Below are positions 1-5,260 of a DNA stretch of 5,264 nucleotides, one piece after another. The first letter of the stretch is position 1; every line of letters begins with the position of its first letter. Position numbers and translations under genes: made by a program. The notes beneath the pieces are model-generated. The model did no database searches and was not told where the DNA came from. It saw only the letters and a program-made list of their open reading frames with translations. This stretch comes from Globobulimina sp. (lineage: Eukaryota; Foraminifera; Rotaliida): the NCBI GenBank assembly GCA_003354225.1, contig PIVH01000653.1, positions 1 through 5,264 of the forward strand, given 5' to 3'.

Positions 1-20
1 TCAAGAATCAAGAATCAATC
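1..20. repeat. Short tandem repeat TCAAGAA x2
   Basis: Positions 1-7 and 8-14 are identical TCAAGAA units, followed by a partial TCAATC. The array is cut by the window edge, so its true length is unknown. It lies downstream of the small minus-strand ORF. No function can be assigned. Confidence 0.5.
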
Positions 21-35
21 TAACACACAAATACT

Positions 36-155
36 TTATAAATAATATCCCATTTGTTTTGGATAAAAATTAATTGGATCAGTGTACACATATTGGCCAT
101 AGATACCATTGCTTAGCGATGGTTTATAAGAATCCAACCAGCCTTTAGACGACAT
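36..155 (-). CDS. Possible small protein, 39 residues, unknown function
   Basis: ATG at 155-153 opens a 39-residue frame ending in TAA at 38-36. I do not recognise the product. It starts MSSKGWLDSYKP, contains YGQYVYTDPINFYP and ends MGYYL. Seven of 39 residues are tyrosine, with several Pro and Gly, and there is no membrane segment. The composition looks protein-like, but the frame is short enough to arise by chance. It follows the thioesterase gene in tandem: its ATG lies 86 bp beyond that gene's stop. A splice-acceptor-like signal (branch CACTAAC, then TTTACTCTTTCAG) ends 38 nt before the ATG, which is the main contextual support. An in-frame TAA stands 10 codons upstream of the ATG, so it is not simply the tail of a longer unspliced frame. 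Position -3 is C, unlike the A at -3 of the other three genes. It could be a real microprotein, a last exon, or noise. Confidence 0.3.
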   Translation of the reverse strand: MSSKGWLDSYKPSLSNGIYGQYVYTDPINFYPKQMGYYL

Positions 156-193
156 TAGGTTTTCCCGGTACGTATACAAAAAAATTTACTTTG

Positions 194-228
194 CTGAAAG
201 AGTAAATGCGCTCTGCATAATGTTAGTG
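194..228 (-). promoter_or_regulatory. 3' splice-site-like signal (branch point, pyrimidine tract, CAG)
   Basis: On the minus strand, CACTAAC (228-222) is one base from the yeast-type branch sequence TACTAAC. It is followed by TTTACTCTTTCAG, whose final AG is at 195-194. The branch adenosine (223) lies 29 nt from the AG, a normal distance. The signal sits between the thioesterase stop (242) and the ATG of the small ORF (155), so it would give that ORF a 38-nt leader. No matching donor is evident in the short gap. It could serve as a trans-splice acceptor, as a leader-intron acceptor, or be coincidental. Confidence 0.4.
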
Positions 229-241
229 CAAGATCCAGTTG

Positions 242-832
242 TTATAATTTTGAAATATTTAGCATTGTGCCTGCTTTAGTTTTTCCGATATGAAACAAAG
301 CCTTTTGTATGACACAAATACCACCATTTTCATCACATATTTTAATTTCAAGATCAATTTTTCGTTTTTCAATGTCAATGCTTATCACTCTTCCATTGAT
401 TACATACAGTTTCTTTACTTTAATAGGTTTCTTGTAAAATAATTTTACTGTTTGAGTAACACAAAACCAATTAGAAACCAATGCGGAAATTGCAGCGCCA
501 GCATCATCCATTAACATAGCACTTAATCCGCCATGCATTGCAAGTGGTGTTCCTTTAGACATTTTACTTGCAATAAACAATACTTTGTATTGTTTTAACT
601 TTGGTTGATATAATGGAACATAATGAGTGATTATATCATTATTAATATTAGTAACATGATTAATGAAGCTCTGTTTATGCATCATTCTTTGGAATTTATA
701 CCACGGATCATTAATCCATCCATTTTGTTTCAATTTATCATGTTTTTGTTGCAGTTGTTCTACAGGATCCATTATTAATACTGTGAGGCTAGAAAGAGAA
801 ACGATTTTGACGACGAAGTAACGTTCTTGCAT
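242..832 (-). CDS. Hotdog-fold acyl-CoA thioesterase, PaaI/THEM4-like
   Basis: This 196-residue protein probably hydrolyses acyl-CoA thioesters. The core carries the 4HBT/PaaI signature: MHGGLSAMLMDDAG at 99-112, then VTQTVKLFYKKP at 125-136, matching the THEM4/PaaI pattern HGG-x6-D followed by T-x-N/Y-x-RP. By this alignment D109 (or D110) is the likely catalytic acid and T126 the counterpart of THEM4 Thr177. Strands at about 142-182, ending ALFHIGK, complete the hotdog. Length and a roughly 90-residue lead-in (GWINDPWYKF at 38-47) fit single-domain THEM4-like enzymes. The start is uncertain. M1 precedes a hydrophobic stretch (FVVKIVSLSSLTVLI, 6-20) that could be a targeting segment, while M21 (MDPVEQLQQ, 772) would give a soluble 176-residue form. 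Both have A at -3. The stop is TAA. Family assignment is strong; acyl-chain preference and compartment are not visible. Confidence 0.87.
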   Translation of the reverse strand: MQERYFVVKIVSLSSLTVLIMDPVEQLQQKHDKLKQNGWINDPWYKFQRMMHKQSFINHVTNINNDIITHYVPLYQPKLKQYKVLFIASKMSKGTPLAMHGGLSAMLMDDAGAAISALVSNWFCVTQTVKLFYKKPIKVKKLYVINGRVISIDIEKRKIDLEIKICDENGGICVIQKALFHIGKTKAGTMLNISKL

Positions 833-850
833 GGTAATGAATGAATGGAT

Positions 851-861
851 TTACATCACAT
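851..861 (-). promoter_or_regulatory. Two overlapping start-stop upstream ORFs (ATGTGA, ATGTAA)
   Basis: On the minus strand 861-856 reads ATGTGA and 856-851 reads ATGTAA, so each ATG is followed directly by a stop. They lie 19-29 nt upstream of the thioesterase ATG at 832. Start-stop elements of this kind are known in plants to stall ribosomes and repress downstream translation. Whether these are used depends on the transcript start lying upstream of 861, which cannot be seen here. The candidate leaders of the other three ORFs contain no upstream ATG. Confidence 0.35.
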
Positions 862-892
862 GTCTATAAATTACAATTATAAATAAGCCCAA

Positions 893-906
893 CTAAAAGA
901 AAAGGG
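893..906 (-). promoter_or_regulatory. Pyrimidine tract and AG upstream of the thioesterase gene
   Basis: Minus-strand 906-893 reads CCCTTTTCTTTTAG, a continuous pyrimidine tract ending in AG. A weak branch-like TATTGAC lies just upstream. It falls in the 101-bp spacer between the helicase stop (934) and the thioesterase ATG (832), and would give a 60-nt leader. It resembles a 3' splice site, but no donor lies within the spacer, so cis-splicing would need a donor inside the helicase gene. Trans-splicing or chance are alternatives. Confidence 0.35.
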
Positions 907-915
907 TCAATAATA

Positions 916-921
916 TTTAAT
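916..921 (-). terminator. Candidate poly(A) signal ATTAAA for the helicase gene
   Basis: ATTAAA, the common variant of AATAAA, lies on the minus strand 12 nt past the helicase TGA stop. In DNA this AT-rich the hexamer is expected often by chance. Its only support is its position. No AATAAA or ATTAAA is seen shortly after the thioesterase stop. Confidence 0.2.
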
Positions 922-933
922 ATATGAATTGTA

Positions 934-3900
934 TCATTCACTCTCCGTTTCCTCATCATTATAATCATAATCATTGGATTGGTTTTCATTTATTTCATCA
1001 GTATTAACTACATCTAACTCTTTTTCCTCATTTTCTTCTTCTTCTTCTTCATCATCATCATCTTCATCGTCTTCCTCTTCAATATCATCAACATATAAAC
1101 TCGCAGCAAATACAATTCCACGTTGTAATTTTTCAATACATTCACTGAATTTTTTGGATAATATATCATTGCCAATTGCTTTCGCCGCATCCGTTAAATT
1201 ATTAATCAGATCTCGCAACCTCTTAATAAATCGAATCAAAGCCCCTTCAAACAACGGCGTCATCTTATTTACATTAATAAAATCCTCACCATTCACCCAC
1301 TGAAATATGGGGTTAATTAAATCCGGAACAAATGAAGAAATATAATCATCCTCATCATCAATAGAGATAATATCAAATAATCCAAACTCTTTCGTTAAAC
1401 CACACTCTTTTTTAATGAATAATATCTCCCTGGCTTTCATCAATATTTTCTCATAACAATTGTGCACAATTACCGGTACGGGGAAATTTACTTTTTCATT
1501 CTTATCATTTCCAGCTTTTTTAGTTGGTTTATCCAACACAAACACACTGACCACAGCGCAGATCTCCTCCGCTGTCAACTCATTAAAGAAATTATCAAAC
1601 ATTAACTCTGTAATCAATATCTCGTGATTTGTTTCTAAATATGATGCAGTGGTTCCTTTCGAAGTTAATATATTTTCCTCATTCAAATATTCCAATCTCT
1701 TCAACACTCGACATTTACACTTTAATTCCTTGGCAAACTCTCCAACATTGTATGTCGACAACTTATTCCGCAATGTATCAAATTCTTTTTTTGAGCTTTT
1801 ATATTGTTTATATAACTCAAATAAAACTAATTCCGCTTTTTCATAATCTTGTTTCACATCAAATTTGTTTTTAAATTTACTTTTGAAATAATTGGTGTCA
1901 ATCATCCGCTGATTCAATTTGGGCAATCTCTCTTCGAAGTCGTTTTTCAATGCTATTTTATTTGTATCCCGATACAATGACAAGATCTCCATATCAGTAA
2001 ACATATCCATTTCAGGGATCCTATTCACAAAATGAGTGTACACTTTCGTTAATTTATCGTATACAGCATAATAATCCTCGTCTTTCACAATGGAGTGTGG
2101 TAACAATTTATTCAAACGAACACTGCTTATTTTCCGGATACAACTGGTACCAAATCGAACCACCAACAAACCATACTTGTCTTTACACGAATCATCCAAT
2201 GACTTAAAGTCAATCGGTTTGCTCAAATCAATATTTTCATCCATAACCGGTGCGGGTTGGATCAGCTGCTCTTGATTTGTATTATCAATTTTCTGTGCTG
2301 GTATTAAAATATCTGCAAAATACGAATCAGGTTGATGTCGTTGACAATGTCCCAGTACAACGCCCCAGCCCCAAACCTCATTTTTGCCATTTTCGCGTCG
2401 AACCTCCACAAACACAATCCTCCCATACTGCAAATACTTATTCATAATATAGCCACAGCTCATGATACCATGCGCTTTGTCTAATATCTTCCTCCGCAAC
2501 GCATACAAATCAAAATATATTTTCATATCATTGAAATCAGCGGCATCCTCCACCTCATTCACCACATCTCGCAACTGCTTACTCCTGGACTCAATTTGCG
2601 GGATCCTCTGCGTCATCAAAAAGCGATAAAAACTGCGTTCGATCACCGTCTGATACGAAAAATTATCCTCCGAATCCATAACATCCTCACCCACCTCTTT
2701 GGACACATTGGTTCGAATATTTTTCGATATATTCAACAACATATTATACGTCAATCTAAACGAACTGGTCAACGCGCCAGCTTTCCCACACATTAATTGC
2801 CTGCACTCTTCCTTACCAAACCCGTCATTCATCATCAGAATCACAATGCCTCTGTCATCTATGCCGCGGCGCCCCGCTCTCCCACTCATCTGAATATACT
2901 CCGAGCTGCTCAGGAACCGCATAGACCGTCCATCAAACTTCTCAATCGCAGAAAACACCACACACTTTGCCGGCATATTCACGCCCATCGCAAAGGTCTC
3001 CGTGGCGAATAATACCCGGATCAGTCCCTCCTGGAACAATATCTCAGTCACTTCCTTCAATATCGGCAGAATTCCCCCATGATGCACGCCAATGCCCTTC
3101 ATCAATAAGGGCAGCAATGATCTGACTGCGGGTAATTGCTTATCTTTGTCACTCAGTGAATCGATGGCGTTGTTGAACACCTGTTCGATCAGCTCGCTCT
3201 CCTGTTTGCTGCAGAAATTGATACTGTCGTTCAACGCCAACGCATGGCCCTCCACTTCGCGTTTATTGAAAGCAAACACAATGGCGGGACACCAATCCTT
3301 CTTATACAGCATATACAGCAATAACTGCAGCTCACTGATTTTCAATTTACTGCGCTTTCTAGCTTCAGCCAACTGCGCGTAGGTTTTTTCTTGCTTTTTC
3401 GCAGTGACTGCATGATCAAAATTAGCATCCATGAAAGTATTCGTCTGACTGCTGGACACTAGATACAATGCATCGCCTCCACGAGGCAGGATATAATGCT
3501 CCAACACCACGGGCCGTGCTTCAGTGCCAATGATTTTGCATTCGCGCTGTTTTAAGTCTGTAACCCACAGTGCGAAGTCGTCAGAGTTGCTCAGCGTGGC
3601 ACTGAGGAAGATCAGCGTTATTTTTTTGTTTAATAATATGATGCTTTCCTCCCAAACAACGCCGCGTTCCAGGTCTCGCATATAATGCACTTCGTCAAAC
3701 ACAACATATGCCACCTCACGCAGCTCACTGCCGCCTTGGTACAGCATATTGCGCAGAATCTCGGTGGTCATCACCAAGACGGAAGCATTTCTGCGTTTGG
3801 TCACGTCGCCGGTGATTAGGCCGATGTTGCTATGGCCGAACTTTTCGGTGAATTCGCGGTACTTTTGGTTGGATAAAGCTTTGATGGGAGAGGTATAAAT

Positions 3901-4491
3901 GACGCGTTGGTTGTTTTGCAGAGCTTTGGCGATGGCGTATTCTGCGACCACTGTCTTTCCCGCAGACGTATGAGCGGTGATCAATAAGTTTACATGTTCC
4001 GTTTCCAGAGATTTGATCGCTTCGAGCTGGAACTCGTCCAATTCAAAAAGGAAAGATTTGGCGGGTTCAGGTACGGTATCTAATAACTTTTGATTCAAAA
4101 TTGGAAGGGGTTGTTGTGGTTCATTTTGGTCGTCGTGTTCTGTTTCAATTTGCGTCGAGTTGTTGCTGTTTGGTGTAGCGATTGGAGGCGGAATGGATGA
4201 TATTTGAGCATGGTAGGATTGGACTTGTTGGTTGATTTGGAGTGATATGTTGTTGTTTGTGTTGCTTTCATTGGATATGGAATCATTTTCATTTTCATCC
4301 TTGCGTTGAGTTTCATCATCCTTTTCTAACGCTGGAATTTGATTCGATTGCATGCAATCTTGGAATTGTGTTATTGCCACACATTCAAATGATTTTAATT
4401 TTTTTTTAGGGTGAACAGGTACGTCAGCTTTGTCTGTCGGTGAATCGGGAGATACTAAATCAACGTATTTCCTTTTTTTAGGTGTTGGCAT
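934..4491 (-). CDS. MTR4: Mtr4-family DExH-box RNA helicase (nuclear exosome cofactor)
   Basis: Mtr4 is the 3'-5' helicase that feeds RNA to the nuclear exosome, alone or in TRAMP-type complexes. The 1185-residue frame has all helicase motifs: AHTSAGKT (173-180, motif I), SPIKALSNQKY (201-211, Ia), TGDVT (227-231), DEVH (266-269, II), SATL (297-300, III), ATETFAMGVNMPA (496-508, V) and QMSGRAGRRG (534-543, VI). An arch with a KOW-like segment follows (about 615-890; WGWGVVLG at 707-714), so this is Mtr4/Ski2 rather than a plain DExH protein. The C-terminal helical domain ends MTPLFEGALIRFIKRL...AKAIGN...GIVFAASLYV (1077-1134), closest to Mtr4. Nuclear entry is supported by PKKRKY (4-9) and HPKKKLK (27-33). 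Residues about 50-130 are Asn/Gln-rich and look disordered. It is longer than usual Mtr4 (about 1000-1075) because of the N-terminal extension and a 51-residue acidic tail. The frame is intact, without introns, ATG with A at -3, stop TGA. Confidence 0.96.
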   Translation of the reverse strand: MPTPKKRKYVDLVSPDSPTDKADVPVHPKKKLKSFECVAITQFQDCMQSNQIPALEKDDETQRKDENENDSISNESNTNNNISLQINQQVQSYHAQISSIPPPIATPNSNNSTQIETEHDDQNEPQQPLPILNQKLLDTVPEPAKSFLFELDEFQLEAIKSLETEHVNLLITAHTSAGKTVVAEYAIAKALQNNQRVIYTSPIKALSNQKYREFTEKFGHSNIGLITGDVTKRRNASVLVMTTEILRNMLYQGGSELREVAYVVFDEVHYMRDLERGVVWEESIILLNKKITLIFLSATLSNSDDFALWVTDLKQRECKIIGTEARPVVLEHYILPRGGDALYLVSSSQTNTFMDANFDHAVTAKKQEKTYAQLAEARKRSKLKISELQLLLYMLYKKDWCPAIVFAFNKREVEGHALALNDSINFCSKQESELIEQVFNNAIDSLSDKDKQLPAVRSLLPLLMKGIGVHHGGILPILKEVTEILFQEGLIRVLFATETFAMGVNMPAKCVVFSAIEKFDGRSMRFLSSSEYIQMSGRAGRRGIDDRGIVILMMNDGFGKEECRQLMCGKAGALTSSFRLTYNMLLNISKNIRTNVSKEVGEDVMDSEDNFSYQTVIERSFYRFLMTQRIPQIESRSKQLRDVVNEVEDAADFNDMKIYFDLYALRRKILDKAHGIMSCGYIMNKYLQYGRIVFVEVRRENGKNEVWGWGVVLGHCQRHQPDSYFADILIPAQKIDNTNQEQLIQPAPVMDENIDLSKPIDFKSLDDSCKDKYGLLVVRFGTSCIRKISSVRLNKLLPHSIVKDEDYYAVYDKLTKVYTHFVNRIPEMDMFTDMEILSLYRDTNKIALKNDFEERLPKLNQRMIDTNYFKSKFKNKFDVKQDYEKAELVLFELYKQYKSSKKEFDTLRNKLSTYNVGEFAKELKCKCRVLKRLEYLNEENILTSKGTTASYLETNHEILITELMFDNFFNELTAEEICAVVSVFVLDKPTKKAGNDKNEKVNFPVPVIVHNCYEKILMKAREILFIKKECGLTKEFGLFDIISIDDEDDYISSFVPDLINPIFQWVNGEDFINVNKMTPLFEGALIRFIKRLRDLINNLTDAAKAIGNDILSKKFSECIEKLQRGIVFAASLYVDDIEEEDDEDDDDEEEEEENEEKELDVVNTDEINENQSNDYDYNDEETESE
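1033..1080 (-). repeat. Trinucleotide-rich tract coding the acidic tail of the helicase
   Basis: The plus strand shows six TTC units (1033-1050), four ATC units (1051-1062) and further TTC/ATC/GTC/CTC triplets to 1080. Read on the minus strand these are GAA and GAT codons coding an almost pure Glu/Asp run, about residues 1138-1153 of the helicase. The tract is in frame, and such repeats commonly vary in length by replication slippage. The antisense serine-rich frame here is a by-product of the repeat. Confidence 0.8.
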
Positions 4492-4562
4492 GGTTAAAAA
4501 TTGAGGAAAAAGTTGCTAAAAAAAACTTGCTAAAGATTTGTACAGCAATCAAATTAAGAAAC
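4492..4562. promoter_or_regulatory. 71-bp divergent spacer between helicase and GH35 genes
   Basis: The two ATGs face away from each other with 71 bp between, so this spacer (plus possibly coding sequence) must hold both transcription starts or be part of longer transcripts. No TATA box or other known core promoter is clear. It contains a direct repeat TTGCTAAA at 4513-4520 and 4527-4534. On the minus strand the unit reads TTTAGCAA, so each copy is a possible TTTAG|CAA acceptor; the nearer one (GTTTTTTTTAG, ending at 4516) would leave a 24-nt helicase leader. On the plus strand TTTGTACAG|CAA ends at 4545, 17 nt before the GH35 ATG. Function is inferred from position only. Confidence 0.5.
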
Positions 4563-4997
4563 ATGTTGCTGTGTGTATTTGTAGCTGCAATATTGCACCA
4601 TGTAAACGCAGCAGTTACAGAAGATTTTATTCGTTATAATGATTTAGGTGGCTTACCATACAATGTAACAGCGGATGAACGATCATTTATAATCAATGGT
4701 AAACGTACTATTTTATTGGGCGGAAGTGTTCATTATCCAAGATTTTCACCGGCTGATTGGCCAAGTATTTTTGAAAAGGCATTAGCCGATGGATTAAATC
4801 ATTTGGAAGTGTATGTATTTTGGAATTTACATGAACCTGCATATGATTTCAGTGGTAAACATGTATATAATTACGAAGGAAGAGCAAATTTATCACAATT
4901 TTTACAAGATGCCAAAGAAGGCGGTGTATTTATTAATCTTAGAATTGGACCATATGCTTGTGCTGAATGGTCTTTTGGTGGAGTACCGACAGTTTAG
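4563..4997 (+). CDS. GH35 beta-galactosidase, N-terminal fragment (broken or interrupted)
   Basis: GH35 enzymes remove terminal beta-galactose from glycans, in lysosomes or outside the cell. The first in-frame ATG (4563, A at -3) opens with a signal peptide, MLLCVFVAAILHHVNA, with likely cleavage after A16. Mature sequence carries family hallmarks in order: INGKRTILLGGSVHYPRFSP (44-63), WPSIFEKALADGLNHLEVYV (66-85), FWNLHEP (86-92), YNYEGRANL (102-110) and INLRIGPYACAEWSFGGVP (124-142). Sequons lie at N34 and N109. The frame stops at residue 144 with TAG, exactly where the family continues with x-W-L. The acid/base Glu (NEYG motif) and the nucleophile Glu lie further on and are absent, against a usual 600-850 residues, so the piece cannot be catalytic. 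No frame in the remaining 267 bp restores homology. It is either a broken gene, an exon followed by an intron reaching beyond the window, or an assembly join. Reading upstream to 4482 would need a GTG start and is rejected. Confidence 0.85.
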   Translation: MLLCVFVAAILHHVNAAVTEDFIRYNDLGGLPYNVTADERSFIINGKRTILLGGSVHYPRFSPADWPSIFEKALADGLNHLEVYVFWNLHEPAYDFSGKHVYNYEGRANLSQFLQDAKEGGVFINLRIGPYACAEWSFGGVPTV

Positions 4998-5070
4998 TTA
5001 TATTATCCCATAAGTTCAAGCTACATCCCTCCACCTTATAATCTGATGGCAAAATATGTTTCAACATAAC

Positions 5071-5093
5071 TTTTGTTCTTGTTTTTGTTCTTG
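5071..5093. repeat. Tandem repeat TTTTGTTCTTG x2
   Basis: TTTTGTTCTTG occurs at 5071-5081 and again at 5083-5093, a 12-bp period with one extra T between. The plus strand is pyrimidine-rich apart from the Gs. It lies about 75 bp after the GH35 stop. No function is evident. Confidence 0.6.
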
Positions 5094-5136
5094 TTGAGTA
5101 AAAAAACAATAGCCACGAACTCCATCACCAGACACA

Positions 5137-5260
5137 CACTGCACCGCAGTCATGACTTATTAAGGTAATTTATATTGTGGTGAGCAATCAGTCTGCAGTG
5201 ACTAATACACATATTTTCATTGTTGCACTGCAGACACTGCGGACATACCTATTGAGTCCG
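5137..5260. repeat. Cluster of inverted CACTGC/GCAGTG repeats, multi-stem potential
   Basis: CACTGC occurs at 5137-5142, 5226-5231 and 5235-5240, and its reverse complement GCAGTG at 5195-5200. GTCTGCAGTG (5191-5200) and CACTGCAGAC (5226-5235) form a perfect 10-bp stem with a 25-nt loop. Directly outside it, CCGCAGT (5144-5150) pairs with ACTGCGG (5236-5242). ACTGC (5138-5142) can instead pair with GCAGT (5146-5150), and CGGAC (5240-5244) with GTCCG (5256-5260). GTCATGAC (5149-5156) is an 8-bp palindrome. No tRNA or rRNA signature is visible. It could be the end of a MITE-like element, a structured RNA, or a regulatory site cluster. Confidence 0.55.
5199..5233 (+). promoter_or_regulatory. 3' splice-site-like signal after the GH35 break
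   Basis: TGACTAAT (5199-5206) resembles a branch point. It is followed by ATTTTCATTGTTGCACTGCAG ending at 5233, with about 28 nt from the branch adenosine (5205) to the AG, nearly the same spacing as the signal at 194-228. If GH35 has an intron starting at GT 4983 or 4992, it would be about 240-250 nt long. The 31 bases after the AG do not read as the expected GH35 continuation in any frame, which argues against this use. It overlaps the inverted-repeat cluster. Confidence 0.25.

Noticed and set aside
974-1303. Plus-strand 109-residue serine-rich frame
   Set aside because: It is the antisense of the GAA/GAT repeat and C-terminal domain of the helicase. Its serine run comes from the repeat, and the rest resembles no protein.
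4095-4319. Minus-strand 74-residue frame inside the helicase
   Set aside because: It is an out-of-frame reading of the low-complexity N-terminal linker of the helicase, which is plainly coded in the other frame.
4468-4481. TTTCCTTTTTTTAG as an acceptor for GH35
   Set aside because: It is the antisense of the lysine-rich PKKRK codons of the helicase, so the T-run is explained by coding. The site at 4545 is closer to the ATG.
4482-4562. Upstream extension of the GH35 frame beginning at GTG
   Set aside because: It needs a non-ATG start, overlaps the helicase start codon, and would place a lysine-rich stretch before a clear signal peptide that begins at the ATG at 4563.
4983-4997. A 15-nt intron GTACCGACAGTTTAG that would remove the TAG
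   Set aside because: It keeps frame and has GT/AG ends, like the tiny introns of heterotrich ciliates. Removing it deletes the conserved V-P, though, and the sequence after it (LYYPISSSYIPPPY) has no GH35 similarity and stops after 22 codons.
5012-5030. tRNA-like GTTCAAGCT
   Set aside because: The flanking bases do not form a T-arm stem, and no acceptor stem, D-arm or anticodon arm can be built around it.
5061-5153. Minus-strand 30-residue frame MTAVQCVSGDG...KLC
   Set aside because: It is short, ends in a repeat-coded Gln/Glu/Lys run, has a stop immediately upstream and no recognisable family. It lies in the inverted-repeat region.
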